Part shown: positions 1-16,104 of the stretch, piece after piece
Layout of the letters: every line of letters starts with the position of its first letter
Numbering within the stretch: position 1 is the stretch's first letter
Position numbers and translations under genes: made by a program
Source of the DNA: Elysia chlorotica
Taxonomy: Eukaryota > Mollusca > Gastropoda > Plakobranchidae
DNA length: 64,000 nucleotides
Direction: 5' to 3'
Assembly (NCBI GenBank): GCA_003991915.1
Contig: RQTK01000898.1
Location: 43,531-107,530 of the forward strand
Notes under the pieces: generated by a model
Told to the model about the DNA's origin: nothing
The model's input: the letters and a program-made list of their open reading frames with translations, nothing else
Databases searched by the model: none

Positions 1-90
<90 letters not shown>

Positions 91-116
91 TACTACTACT
101 ACTCCTCCTCCTCCTC
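1..116. repeat. (CTA)n microsatellite at the window edge, then (CTC)n
   Basis: About 34 CTA units, then a short CTC run. It lies upstream of unit A exon 2, as the (CTA)n at 14063-14172 does for unit C, so it is an intronic repeat shared between units. Confidence 0.95.
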
Positions 117-443
117 TAAACTGGGGCATACGTCTGTTTGATCTTCACAAATTACATTTAGATCTAGTAGGTATTTAAATGGAAAAAAATTAGATTCTTT
201 AAAATAAAGAAATGTTTTTGTTCTTATTCTATTTGAAATTATACCTCTATCTCTCAACAATATATATTTGTCATTCACCTAGAGTTTCATAGGTAGTTCC
301 GTTTCCACCGAGCTGACATACATTGTGCCTGGGTCTGTTTAATTTTACCTAATCTCTGTGTGATCTAACAAAGTGGAGGAAAAATAAGTAGTGCAACCAA
401 TAGCGATATTTAGTTTCATATTGTTTTTTCTTTCTAAAATCAG
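117..443. other. Intron upstream of unit A exon 2
   Basis: AT-rich intron sequence matching 14173-14521 of unit C. No other feature seen. Confidence 0.7.
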
Positions 444-761
444 CGTACGCCAATAACTGGGACAGTAAGCTCAACTTTCAATGTATGACGGACCACATCA
501 TCACTGGAATTAATAGTTTCCATAGCAATTACAGGGAGGACAGGCAATTCAGATTTAGGTGCTGCTCTGACGAAAGTAAGTGAAGAAAATTAGCGTTTGT
601 GTTATTAATTCTATTTGTATCAGCCTTTGGATTTGTGTATATTTCAGCTTTAATTATAAAAAAAATTTAAAACAGGCAATAATGGTGGTGGGAAAGTAAT
701 TGCTATGTTATAACAATTTAACAAAAACGACTGATTCTCTGTATTAGGCAGGTTGAACTGA

Positions 762-856
<95 letters not shown>

Positions 857-1748
857 TAAAGAGAGAATATGAGAAGCAGAGATGGGGAAAATTATCATAG
901 AAAATAATTAAAAACAAATTGGCGCTGGCCGTCGATTAAAAAGGTCGTAAAAGAAAATTTAAAGAATATCAGTCCTACTATTAAGGTTAATCGAATCTAT
1001 TTCTGTTTGACGGATGGTTCCAATGTGTTTTAGATTTCTCTACAAGTGACTGCAGATACACTTCTTACATCAACAATTTCGACGGTTATATGAACTTTGC
1101 GGCGCCACAGGATAAGGTCATCGTTGGAGCGTACAGTGTGCACGACAACCACAAAGAGTAAATACATGTGTTTGTTGGGATGCTTTTGTTGCTGTCAATG
1201 TTATTGTTGATACCGTGGTCGTTGTTATCGTCAGTGTCGTTGTTTGTTTGTTTTTCAATTGAAAAAAAGTTTGATAGACTGTTTAAGACATCATTGCTTT
1301 ACTAGACGGAGAAATGAATTTTAGTGAGTTGTGTACAGTAAACATAGAAGACATGAAATCCTTGAACTACTGAGAACGTGACAAATCGCGGCTACATTAA
1401 AGTGTTAGTGCAATCAGAGACCAAAGCGTGCGTGCGTGCGTGCGTGTGTGTATGTTGAAAACTATTACTTTTATGTTTTAATTAATGTTAATTTGAGTCC
1501 TCGAGCTTGAAAAAACACTTAAAATCTATCTACTACTTAAATTAAACCAACTGATTATTTTTAACGATAAATAGACAAGATTGCTAAAAAGTTCATAATA
1601 ATTTTTTTCTCACATTTCTTGTTTGGTTCTAATCTAAAGTCCTAAATTAAATAAAAAAAACATGCACTCTCTTTTTCACTTCCTCAGGGACAGACGCTGG
1701 AGGCTGAAAGTTTGCTCTTACGACCGACCATGGCATAATTTATCCTAA
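444..1748 (+). CDS. Dermatopontin-like protein, 3' part (unit A; first exon lies left of the window)
   Basis: Three exons of a secreted dermatopontin / hemagglutinin-amebocyte-aggregation-factor type protein: 444-575, 1034-1157 and 1688-1748. Each is bounded by AG and GT sites (cag before 444, gtaagt after 575, tttag before 1034, gtaaat after 1157, cctcag before 1688), and the phases fit throughout (1, 2, then stop). Exon 444-575 reads YANNWDSKLNFQC ... REDRQFRFRCC. Exon 1034-1157 reads FSTSDCRYTSYINNFDGYMN ... VHDNHKE. The last exon completes EDRRWRLKVC and ends SYDRPWHNLS-stop. The family hallmark is a repeated E-D-R-x-[WF]-x-[FL]-x-C motif, seen here twice. Family members are small extracellular proteins, found in mollusc shell matrix and in arthropod or sponge aggregation factors; the role here is inferred. 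The signal-peptide exon should lie before position 1. The exons match units B and C of the gene at 12.4-15.9 kb. Confidence 0.87.
765..854. repeat. (GA)n in the intron between unit A exons 2 and 3
   Basis: About 90 bp of GA. The same tract sits at the homologous intron position in unit B (about 33 bp) and unit C (about 158 bp), showing length drift between copies. Confidence 0.95.
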
Positions 1749-2382
1749 CCAGCATGAAGAAATGTTTTGAAAAAAAAAGCGAATTGCGTTTGATTGTTGT
1801 AGCATAATTGAAATTAAGTTTACGAAATGGATAAATAATATAGCTGATCACTATTTCGATATATTTTTTCCTCAATCAATTTACTTTTGTCGTAAGATAA
1901 TTATAGTGTGTCAATAAAGGAATACCGCAGCTTATTCTTTTTCTTCTATGAGTGTGTTTGTGGGTATAATTATGGTTGTGAGGCAATAGCTATCAACGAT
2001 GTAAAGAAAAGAAAAACATATGTATCTCGTATCTCAAGTAAGTTTACGGTATATCCAACAAATGTTGATTTTTGATCCACTTACTTATCATAGATAATGA
2101 CAACAGCGTGATGTGGAAACATAAAGGTTGAGTTCTCTATTCCGAAGTCACCAATGGATACGTTAGTATATGGAACCCAACAGTTCGAGATGAAAACGTC
2201 AATGAACGTATCTTTGATGGACCTGACGACTTGGATTGGTTTGTTGAGAGTCAATTAAGGCTCTCATAAATTGGTAGACAAATGATGCGTTGTCTAATAT
2301 TTGAGTTTCAAAACGAAACACATGATTATGTTGACAGTGCTAGTATGCTGTGTAAAGGAAGTCATTAGAGATATGGGAATGA
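1749..2382. other. 3' flank of unit A, shared with the 3' flank of unit C
   Basis: The sequence is homologous to 15921-16600, so the duplicated unit extends several hundred bases past the gene end. Homology stops near the foldback structure that starts at 2383. No coding feature seen. Confidence 0.7.
1913..1918 (+). promoter_or_regulatory. Polyadenylation signal of dermatopontin unit A
   Basis: AATAAA 165 bases after the unit A stop codon. The same signal in the same context (gtgtcAATAAAg) follows the unit C stop at 16099-16104. Confidence 0.6.
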
Positions 2383-2455
2383 AAGTAAAATATAAGAAGC
2401 GTGGCAAGACTAGTAGTAGTCTTGCCACTATTATAATAATAATAATTATAATAAA

Positions 2456-2531
<76 letters not shown>

Positions 2532-3030
2532 CTTTCAATCTGAAACAAGACAAGAGAAAATTTAAAATTGTATTGATTAACTTTTCTTCTCTGGGTATAT
2601 TATTTCCATCATTTAAAAAGTCTCTCCAAAGTTTTGGATTATTTTCAAGCTAATTTTATATATTATTTTTTTTTTACATCATGAGAAAAAAAAATTTTGG
2701 AAAGCTAATAAATTGTTTTTTCAAATACGAAAATGTCTTTAGTACCTGGAAAACATAGCTTAACTTAATGAGGCATTGACCATGAGTTGGTTGGCACTGA
2801 AGCTAATCATTACAACCAAACTACGAAAGTCTTTCTACAGTGCAACAATTTTTTTTTTTAAACAGGCGAGAACTAGTTCTATACAGCCATGATTTATTGT
2901 AAGTAAACTGAAAAGCTTTCAAGCAAGGTTATCCTAGGATTGTATTTTATTATTTTTATTATAATTATTATTATTATAATAGTGGCAAGACTACTACTAG
3001 TCTTGCCACGCTTCTTATATTTTATATTAT
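2383..3030. repeat. Inverted repeat / foldback structure with (TAA)n arms
   Basis: The left arm, about 2383-2460, is repeated in inverse orientation at about 2940-3028. Both arms hold a 28-bp palindrome made of GTGGCAAGACTA, a GTAG centre and TAGTCTTGCCAC (2401-2428 and 2980-3008). The arms continue into TAA/TTA repeats, including (TAA)n at 2441-2529. The equivalent place in unit C (16600-16630) has a single GCGTGACAAGACT and no inverted copy, so the structure arose after the unit was duplicated or was lost from C. The spacer (2530-2940) has no gene. Confidence 0.8.
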
Positions 3031-4490
3031 TATTATTATTATTACTATTATTATTATTTATTTATTTATTTCTTCTTATTTTTTTCCTTATTTTTTTTTC
3101 TTTATTTTGACGACACGTCAGTTGGATTACCGGTTGTGAAGTTATAATTCTTTGTCTTTGAGAGGCGTGTTTATATGCTATGCCCTTTAGAGGTAATTAG
3201 AAAGTTATTTACGCCTGCCATGACTCGATTCTAGCCGGTAAACTTTCGAGCATATTACATTCACCTATCCATTATTGTTATTTATAAATCATTATAATTT
3301 GGGAACTATAACTGTATCCTGCCTCCGTGTGAACATTATGATTGTGATTTTATCATTATCGTCTAGTCCTATTGACCATCACTGTCGAGCGCCCAGGCAT
3401 CTTGCTGTGCCATGTAACTGTGACTGCCCTTCAACCACATACTGCTGTGAGACACTGTCGTTGTTGAATCATCTTAGTCCTATCGCCGTCGTCCGGACCT
3501 ATGAGTGTAATTGTTCTAGTAATCGAAACGTCATAACTAAACACGTTAACCTGTAGTCTCATTGTAGTATCTATGGGCACTTTAATGGCATTTTAACTAG
3601 ACTCATGCACTAAGTACCCCCCCCCCCCTTGCTCCACACGTATGTCGTTACTATCATTCTGTACTTTTATATCTTTGTGTATGTTACGTAAATGCTGATT
3701 CCTATTATTTTGAATTAATTATATACATGTTGAACTGCTACCTCTCGTTAGACGTTTGCTATTTCCGAGAGATTTGTCTTGTACCTTATCAATATTAACA
3801 CCCTTATTAGAATTTCCTTACCACTTGTTAATCGTTTATTCCGGGAGGGGAGGGGGGTCCTAAGAGCGATTTACTTTGTTATGCACTTTGGCAGGGGGTT
3901 TCAACCACCGAAATAAGCACCATGAAAAAAAAGTAGGAAGCAGTGTTATTTTTCAATTTATTCGATTTTGGTACTTAAAACGAATGAATGTCAAAATCTA
4001 TCTTGTCGGACAATTCAATTACAAATTATATGAAATTTGTATGAAATTATCACAATATAATAAGAGCGTATTTAAGGTATTTGAAATATATTATTTAACA
4101 AAATGGTTTACTTTTAATATATTGCGATAAAGGGAAAACAGTCATTTTCCTTGACAAAACCTCTAGATATCTATGAAAAATAAACTTTTTTTTAACTTTG
4201 TTATTCTGCTCAAGCACCAGCACCATCCGAATATCCAGAGCAATCTGTTGATGAGTAAATATTTTCAGAATAAAAGATTGTACATTTTGAGAACACACTA
4301 TTTGAGAGAAGCGCATAAAAATGTTAAAACTTACTAAAAAAATTGTCACACAATCTATCCAAGTTTAGTCATTCCAGCAGTATGCTGGTAATCTCTCACC
4401 AAACTCCTTCTTTGCGCTTGCTTTGACAAGTAAAACTATTATTACAGATAAAATTTATCAAATTATCTAGACAAAACGACGAACTTGTGT
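3031..4490. other. Intergenic stretch without recognised gene
   Basis: AT-rich sequence with a C-run (3618-3628) and a G-rich spot (3844-3858). Frames up to about 90 codons are open but none resembles a known protein or shows codon bias. Confidence 0.5.
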
Positions 4491-4494
4491 GTGG

Positions 4495-4640
4495 GGATAT
4501 GAAAATAACGCTAGACTGGACCTGAACTCCTTTCTCAGCCGGTCAGAGCATAGGACAAAATACATTTTTTCCGATCATGAATTTCGAACGCGGACCTTCC
4601 GATCAAGAGACTAACGTTCTACCATTTGAGCCAGTTGACC
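4495..4640 (-). mobile_element. tRNA-derived SINE remnant
   Basis: Read on the - strand, it begins with a tRNA-like head: box A like TGGCTCAAATGG, then box B like GTTCGAAATTC about 40 bases on. Only part of the body follows, with a short match (AGCCGGTCA) to the body of the SINE at 9542-9793. It is truncated and diverged. A C-run with CCCCGCGCC abuts the head. Confidence 0.6.
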
Positions 4641-4873
4641 CCCCCCCCTCCCCCCGCGCCCACATAACAGGTTGTTTTCTCTGGATGAAACCACAAGACA
4701 TGGACTGCCAATGACCTTATTATGATATTATCAGAAGCACGAATCAAATAAAAAAAATAACTGGCTTTCCCAAAAACCCAACCCGAATTAAGAATGGAAA
4801 ACAACTTCAATACTTCCTACAGAAGAATTGGTTCATAGACAGGGTCGAGACAGGAACAGTTTTAGGGAGCGAC

Positions 4874-6238
4874 AGTTATTTCTGAAATTGCACTTGATTA
4901 AAATAATCTACTATAACATTTTCTAAGTGTAAGGGGTTAATGTTTCAATGTGTATCCCCATTCTAGTTATATATAGCTACAATAAAAAATGTTTCAATGT
5001 GTATCCCCATTCTAGTTATATATAGCTACAATATAGCCGCACCGCGCTGACGTCAAACTCACCTCATTCTAGTTTTGGCAATGCTGTCATTTCACACAAA
5101 CAACATATTCAGGATTTTGTTGGCGGATCGACCCCAATTATTTTAAATGACTATAGGTCTACAGCCACAATACATAAAACATATCATAAATAAAAAGGTT
5201 AACTGGTTGAAATCTACATGACAATAAGACTTAATATATAATTTACGTTTGACATTTCAATGTTTTAGATATGTTATTTAGTTCAATTCTCATTTTGTGA
5301 ATTGTTATATAGAGGCCGATATTCTGATATAGACCTATTTTTGGAAATGTCAGCATAGAATAATTACATGTTTCTAGCTAGGCCTTATCATCACCACAAC
5401 CTTCTATGTATTAAGTACAATAGCACTAGCATTAAGTCTAACATTTCATTTACGAAATGATACAGAGAAAATTAGAAAAAAAAACCTCTAGTGACACACT
5501 CACAATGACCTTTTAGTCTGCCCAAGTTAAGTTTAATAGTACCTAATATGCTTCACTTGCTGTAGAGTAAAAGTCAATTTTCATCAAAATCTAAATACGA
5601 AAATGATTAGATCGCTCCTATCGGAACTACTGCTCCATTCGTTTGAAATTCTCTATGTGCAATAGTTTTGCTCTGAAGTCATTGCACTAAATGTCTATTA
5701 AAAGATGAGGAGAAAAATAGCTTTTCAATATCTTCTAAAAATGCATTGTTTCGTTATTAATTTATCTCCATTACGGCCTCCATCCGAAGTTTTCCTAAAT
5801 CGACTCTTTCTTGTTCGACGCAAAACATTATTAGAACTAGTACAAATTCTAAAAAAATCGCACACTAAACTGAATGGGGCGTAACAACCTGCAAACAAAT
5901 TCTAAAAACTAGCAATGAAAGATCAAGAAAAGTTCAACATGAGGAATTGGCAGTAACAAACTGTACGAGTCAAGTGCATGGTACATGTCTGCGATGATGT
6001 TCTTGCAGTTGCAAGAGACCCCTGTCAGTTCAAGAGGTACCCTGCCGGAAAACAGCGCTGAACAAGACACAATTCATATACGTAAATTGTAATTATTATT
6101 TTATCCAATTTTTCTCTAACCATGAAATGTGCAATTGATTCATAAGCTCGTGAAATGTTGACATTCTATTTCAGTTGATAAAAATCGACACTGTCCCAAA
6201 TCGCGTTCAGCTTTATTTAATCTATTGACCATACACAT
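4874..6238. repeat. Dispersed repeat, copy 1 (about 1.37 kb)
   Basis: The sequence from AGTTATTTCTGAAATTGC to CCATACACAT is repeated at 7563-9369 with mostly scattered substitutions. Copy 1 lacks a ~458-bp block present in copy 2 (8552-9009) and has a private tandem duplication of about 48 bp (4940-5033). No terminal inverted repeat and no long ORF were found. It may be a non-autonomous transposon or a local segmental duplication. Confidence 0.8.
4940..5033. repeat. Two-copy tandem duplication of ~48 bp
   Basis: AATGTTTCAATGTGTATCCC with the following 27 bases occurs twice in direct succession; the other copy of the large repeat (7628-7675) has it once. Confidence 0.9.
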
Positions 6239-7423
6239 GTTGACCGTTCACACGCCGCAAAGTCTCATTTTGTTGGACACAAAGCCCGCTTGGGTGAAAT
6301 CATTACACACAATTTATCTGACAGCTTGCCATGGAAATTGTCCTTGTGCGCAAGAATTTTGGTGGCAAGAATCTCGTACACTGCGTACCACAGCTCCGAT
6401 GGTTTTATTTCTGCATGTCCTCAAACGTTCCATTAGATGTTGTCCGCTCTCATGTGCTGTTCGGAATTGTTGCGAATTGTTTATGGCACGTCAGCACAGT
6501 AGCGAAGGTAATTGTGTAGAAATCGCAAAGGAGACAGGCGTTTCAAATTCATGTGCTGCGTTCACAGTATAGAAAATCAATGTCAGCTTTTAGGTAATTG
6601 AAAATCTCACCCAAAAAGGCGATTGTGGGATAGTCACTACTGCAACCAAACTTAAAATACCGCAACTAATTATTTTTCTTGTGTGTGTGTGTCTGTTATC
6701 AATCACTTCTCCAAATACTTCTAAGCAGGGACATTTAAAGTTTATTTCACGCTTGATAGTCTAACATTAATCAGATCTAGCCAGTGGGTGGTTGTTAAGG
6801 AGCTTGACGGCCAGCACCGCTCGACAAAACTAACATTAACACTTATTCCTGTCTTTTACGGAAGAAAGCTTTGTAGATGTAAACATTGGCTTCTAATTGA
6901 GCTTTGCCAAAGTTCACTGTATTGACCAACTTGCTAGTTGCATGATGGCTGAGATATAATCAATAATTTTTATTTATTTAAAGATATGACAATAACAAGA
7001 TACATTGAATAAATACAACTTACTGCATATAAAATTATCACAAATAATAACAACAAAATTATAAATAACAATGCTCATGATAAAGCAAATACTAAAGGTT
7101 GTATTGAAGAGATACGGAAAGTATATCAAACAATATTACAATTAAAAAAGTAAAAAAACAACAAAGGAAATAGTAAAGAAAAAAAAAGAAGATAATATAA
7201 GAAATAATAACAAGAGAAAGAAAAAATTGTTTAACCATATCAATAAAAACACTAGTCTTTATATTATTAAATTTCTAAGTATCTAGAAACTATACCGTAT
7301 ATAACAGTACACTTAATTTAACTTGAATATGCTATGCCAAGAAAAAAAAACAACAAAAACACTCTTAAGTAACCAAATAGTTTATTCGTTGGGAAAAATT
7401 ATAATTCAAAAAGTATTTGTAGT
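6239..7423. other. Intergenic stretch, no gene recognised
   Basis: A 115-codon open frame at 6225-6572 overlaps the end of the repeat and matches nothing I recognise. The sequence from 6950 to 7380 is very A-rich. Confidence 0.5.
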
Positions 7424-7562
<139 letters not shown>

Positions 7563-9369
7563 AGTTATTTCTGAAATTGCACTTGATTAAAATAATCTAC
7601 TATAACATTTTCTAAGTCTAAGGGGTTAATGTTTCAATGTGTATCCCCATTCTAGTTGTATATAGCTACAATATAGCCGCACCGCGCTGACGTCAATCTC
7701 ACCTCATTCTAGTTTTGGCAATGCTGTCATTTCACACAAACAACATATTCAGGATTTTGTTGGCGGGTCGACCCCAATTATTTTAAATGTCTATAGATCT
7801 ACAGCCACAATACATAAAACATATCATAAATAAAAAGGTTAACTGGTTGAAATCTACATGACAATAAAACTTAATACATTATTTACGTTTGACATTTCAA
7901 TGTTTTAGAAATGTTATTTAGTTCAATTCTCATTTTGTAAATTGTTATATAGAGGCCAATGTTCTGATATAGGCCTATTTTTGAAAATGTCAGCATAGAA
8001 TAATTACATGTTTCTAGCTAGGCCTAATCATTACCACAACCTTCTATGTATTAAGTACAATTGCACTAGCATTAAGTCTAACATTTCATTTACGAAATGA
8101 TACAGAGAAAATTAGAAAAAAAAGACCTGTATGGACACACTCACAATGACCTTTTAGTCTGCCCAAGTCAAGTTTAACATTATTTAATATGCTTCACTTG
8201 TTGTAGAGTAAAAGTCAATTTTGATCAAAATCTAAATACGAAAATGATTAGATCGCTCCTATCGAAACTACTGCTCCATTCGTTTGAAATTGTCTATGTG
8301 CAATAGTTTTGCTCTGAATGCCTTACAAAGATGTAGGCTTGCACTAAAATTCTATTAAAAGATGAAGACAAACAGTTTTTTCAATATCTTCTAAAAAAAT
8401 TAATGCATTGTTTCGTCATTAATTTATCTCCATTACGGCCTCCATCCGAAGTTTTCCTAAATCGACTCTTTCTTGTTCGACGCAAAACATTATTAGAACT
8501 AGTACAAAATATTTTATTTCTAAAAAATCGCACACTAAACTGAATGGTGCGACGGGCCCATACACCTTTTTTCTTTTTTTAAGCCGTCAACATTTTTATT
8601 AAGATTTTTTAAATCGAAAATTTGATGAAAAATTCGATCGTTGAAATATCCAGAAAATTGAAGTAAGATTTTGATAGATCACCTTCAGTTGATATTTTTT
8701 AATGAGTTATCAAATTGTTCATACAAACTATTAATTGTGAAATAGTTTACAGTCTTGGATCAAAAATATGAGCAAATAAATTTCTTTTTCCTAGTGCTAT
8801 ACGGCCAAGATGACAGGACAAGAAATAAAAAAGAAACCTCAATGTCTTTAATGAAATAAGATATTGTCAGATGTAGGCTACTGCCTTCATTGTAGATAAC
8901 CAAGTCAGTCGACTATCAAAATCGGTAAAGCTGAATTCCACAAGAAGTTTTTCAGAATTATCATATTTTTTTTTAAAACAACGATCAATGGAAGAACTGA
9001 ACAAAAGCGTAACAACCTGCAAACAAATTCTAGAAACGAGCAATGAAAGATCAAGAAAAGTTCAACATGAGGAATTGGCAGTAACAAACTGTACGAGTCA
9101 AGTGCATGGTACATGTCTGCGATGATGTTCTTGCAGTTGCAAGAGACCCCTGTCAGGTCAAGAGGTACCCTGCCGGATACAAACAGCGCTGAACAAGACA
9201 CAATTCATATACGTAAATTGTAATTATTATTTTATCCAATTTTTCTCTAACCATGAAATGTGCAATTGATTCAGAAGCCCGTGAAATGTTGACATTCTAT
9301 TTCAGTTGATAAAAATCGACACTGTCCCAAATCGCGTTCAGCTTTATTTAATCTATTGACCATACACAT
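7563..9369. repeat. Dispersed repeat, copy 2 (about 1.8 kb)
   Basis: Homologous to 4874-6238 with the same ends. It carries an extra block at about 8552-9009, placed after ...TGAATGGTGCG and before GCGTAACAACC..., plus a ~20-bp insertion near 8318. A 98-codon frame on the - strand (8905-9201) spans the edge of the extra block and is not a convincing gene. Confidence 0.8.
8552..9009. mobile_element. Block present only in repeat copy 2 (candidate insertion)
   Basis: About 458 bp sits between sequences that are contiguous in copy 1. GCG lies at both edges, which could be a 3-bp target duplication. It could equally be a deletion in copy 1. No ORF or terminal repeat was recognised. Confidence 0.4.
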
Positions 9370-9405
9370 TGTGTCCCTCAGTTGCTAAGTTGCGCGTATT
9401 CTTCT

Positions 9406-9412
9406 CTTTATG

Positions 9413-9452
<40 letters not shown>

Positions 9453-9457
9453 GCAGC

Positions 9458-9541
<84 letters not shown>
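9406..9541. repeat. Compound microsatellite (ATT)n-(AGT)n-(TTG)n
   Basis: ATT 9406-9452, AGT 9459-9509, TTG 9510-9545. The TTG part adjoins the 3' end of the - strand SINE and is best read as its (CAA)n tail; the AGT part continues on the other side of the SINE. Confidence 0.9.
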
Positions 9542-9545
<4 letters not shown>

Positions 9546-9791
9546 GGGTTGGTTTTACGCCCAACAGCAGCACTATATAGGCCATATTGTGGATGGGCCC
9601 CAAGACGGACGTCTGACAATTTTATGTGCTGCCACACACGAGACAGGGCGGGGATACCATGACTCCTGTCTCAGCCGGTCACATTATACTGACACCGACC
9701 CAACCAGTAAGGAACGCAACAGCCAGGATTCGAACTCGGGACCTTTTGTGTCGGAAGCCGATGTTCTACCCCTGGACCACCGCGCCCCCCA

Positions 9792-9793
<2 letters not shown>
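9542..9793 (-). mobile_element. tRNA-derived SINE, apparently full length
   Basis: On the - strand it starts GGGGGGCGCGGTGGTCCAGG (tRNA-like head with box A), followed by box B GAGTTCGAATCC. The body contains ACTGGTTGGGTCGGTGTCAG and a core that includes GTGTGGCAGCACATAAAATT. It ends with ...GGCGTAAAACCAACCCAAC and a (CAA)n tail. It matches the elements at 33945-34193 (+) and 47101-47333 (-). SINEs of this build are copied by the reverse transcriptase of a partner LINE. It lies inside an (AGT)n array. Confidence 0.85.
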
Positions 9794-10170
<377 letters not shown>

Positions 10171-10208
10171 TTTATTTGTACTTTTATTTGTACTTTTATT
10201 TGTCCTTT

Positions 10209-10846
10209 TTGATAAAATATAGTTCAAAGCTTTTTTTAAGGCTGTAATATGGTCAACGTTCTGGGGGAAAGGCAGAAATAATAATAGTAATAAAAAAGCT
10301 AACGTAGACGTGATCAGATTGCAAATGTCAAATATGATTCCATTTTTTGTTCAACCCAGTTTTAAGACAACTCTGCTGTATTTAATTCTTGACATATAAT
10401 TGTTACAACTGTTTACTGAGCTCAAAATTACACAAGATCACTCGTCATCTGGGCAATTAGTCTCGTTGCGGATCGTAACTATTCAAAGGTGAAGGACAAA
10501 AAAGATTTTTTTTCAGTATAAAAGTAACCCCGCACCTAATACTTTTTTGTTTTTGTGACAGCTAAGGACCAAAAGTTGGTAAGATATGTGTCTTGTCCAA
10601 TTAAACGTTAGACTTATATTATCTTGTACGATGCATTTAAAGAGTAAAATATTGTACGATTACACGCGGAATTTACTTTTTTTTATGTTATTTCAAGCGT
10701 AATAGCAGTTATCTTACTCTTAGTATTTTTAGATTAAATTCACAACGCCCTTACAAATGCTTACCTAGCTGCTAAATAATATGAATGCCTCAAAAAGAAT
10801 AATTGAAAAAATACGTCGCTAACCGGGTATCATGTGTTACGAACAT
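10209..10846. other. Intergenic AT-rich stretch, nothing recognised
   Basis: No ORF above background, no repeat and no RNA gene seen. Confidence 0.5.
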
Positions 10847-11405
10847 TTGGGGCTACTTTGCAATCATAAATCACTGTTTTGAGAACATAGAACACTGCTT
10901 TGCAATCATAAATCACTGTTTTGAGAACATAGAACACTGCTTTGGGAACATAAATCACTGCTTTGGGAACATAGGGCACTGATTTGAGAACATTAATCAC
11001 TGTTTTGGGAACATAGAACACTGCTTTGCAATCATAAATCACTGTTTTGAGAACATAGAACACTGCTTTGGGAACATAAATCACTGCTTTGGGAACATAG
11101 GGCACTGATTTGAGAACATTAATCACTGCTTTGTGAATATAAATCACTGCTTTGGAATATGAATCACTGCTTTGGGAACATAGGAAATCACTGCTTTGGT
11201 AACATAGGAAATCACTGCTTTGGAACATATGAATCACTGCTTTGGGAACATAGGAATCACTGCTTTGAGAACATAAATCACTGCTTTGTGAATATGAATC
11301 ACTGCTTTGGGAACATAGGAAATCACTGCTTTGGGAACATAGGAAATCACTGCTTTGGGAACATAAGACACCGCTTTGCGTGAATAATCAACGGTTTCGG
11401 CCATA
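10847..11405. repeat. Minisatellite, 20-24 bp units
   Basis: About 25 units of the type AATCACTGCTTTGGGAACAT followed by A, AG or AGG. Variants include ...TGTTTTGAGAACATAG and ...GCTTTGCAATCATA. The left half has a higher-order pattern in which a block of several different units is repeated (10875-10998 versus about 11033-11120). Open frames on both strands are by-products of the periodicity. Confidence 0.9.
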
Positions 11406-11760
11406 TTAATTTTTAGGGACCAGAGGTGATACATTATGGTCCTTTTTGTTGAAATGATATTTTACTACCAGTCACACCATAGTTTTGTCACCGGTCGAGG
11501 ATCTCTCAATATGTTTTCTTGTCAAGTTAAAAAAAAAAAATATTTACCCAAATAGGACCGGATATCTTCTTGAAACTCTGTGTTGCAGCTGCTATTTCTT
11601 ATTTTTTGTTTAGTTCTTGTTGTTTTTAGTACAACGTTTTTATGTTCAAGACTAAAAGAAAAAAAAACAACAAAAAAAACAATACTTTAAACCATTATCA
11701 AGTATAGCAATACAGTCAAACCGTCCAAGAGGCTATCCGGGTTACGTGGTAAAAATTGCC
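11406..11760. other. Intergenic stretch, nothing recognised
   Basis: AT-rich with A-runs. No coding or repeat feature seen. Confidence 0.5.
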
Positions 11761-11779
11761 CCAAGCCCATGATGCAAAA

Positions 11780-12036
11780 GCCTCAGCCTAATAAAAAATA
11801 CTGTCTACTATAAAGATAGATAAGTTAAATGATCAGAACCTTGTCCCACACCCGTGCGAGGAAGATTGTTATGACTTTCGTCTCCGCACTTTACTTTCTT
11901 CGTGATTTAAGAGCCTCAGCTTCCCGTTTGATACATGGGACACAGGAAAAAAAAAAGTTCCCCCATGCCGGGGATTAAAGTCAGCACCATATCAATGTTA
12001 GCCCAACGCCATACCATTGCACCAACGCCGCCCGTT
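11780..12036 (-). mobile_element. Possible tRNA-derived SINE (different family)
   Basis: Read on the - strand from 12036, a tRNA-like head GGGCGGCGTTGGTGCAATGG contains a box A fit (TGGTGCAATGG). About 45 bases later comes a degenerate box B (GACTTTAATCCC). The body (to about 11780) is not matched by the other SINEs here, so its end is uncertain. It could also be a tRNA pseudogene. Confidence 0.4.
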
Positions 12037-12401
12037 TCTTAAAAACAAAAGCTATTATAAGACTTGCAATGGTTGATGATGTGTACTGATAGCATGGCTT
12101 CAGTTCAGATCCGAGTCCCTGCGAATTTGACAAATAATCTCATGACATGATTTGTCTTCTCTTTGCATTATTATGAAGCTAACAAATTTAAGCTGATCAT
12201 GGAAAATGTACACCTAATATCTGATACAATTTACAATTTAGTTACACAGGGATATATTCTTAATCACGGCTGGGTTGGGTTTTTGTTTTTGTTTTTGTTT
12301 TGTCCCGTGAAATCTTTAAACCTTAAAACAAAATGCCAAAACAAAACATGTGTCTGTTCATTACTTTTTAATTATGTCTTTGTATTTCTCTGCAGGGAAT
12401 C

Positions 12402-15920
<3,519 letters not shown>

Positions 15921-16098
15921 GAAACGTTTTGAAAAAAAAAAAAGCGAATTGCGTTTGACTGTTGTAGCATAATTGAAATCAAATTTTGGAACCTTTACGA
16001 AATGGATAAATAATATAGCTGTGCACTATTTCGATATGTTGTTTCCTCAATCAATAACTTTTCCATTCACTTTTGTCGTGAGATAATTATAGTGTGTC

Positions 16099-16104
16099 AA
16101 TAAA
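16099..16104 (+). promoter_or_regulatory. Polyadenylation signal of dermatopontin gene B/C
   Basis: AATAAA about 180 bases after the stop codon, at the same place as in unit A. Confidence 0.6.

Noticed and set aside
4495-4640. Functional tRNA gene
   Set aside because: Boxes A and B are present, but the sequence cannot be folded into a full cloverleaf with a paired acceptor stem by eye, and it continues into SINE body sequence.
6225-6572. 115-codon + strand ORF
   Set aside because: No recognisable family, begins inside a dispersed repeat, and no splice or codon-usage support.
8905-9201. 98-codon - strand ORF in repeat copy 2
   Set aside because: Spans the edge of the copy-specific block and is not preserved in copy 1.
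10830-11434. Repeat-rich frames on both strands (such as NHCFGNIG repeats)
   Set aside because: By-product of the 20-24-bp minisatellite.
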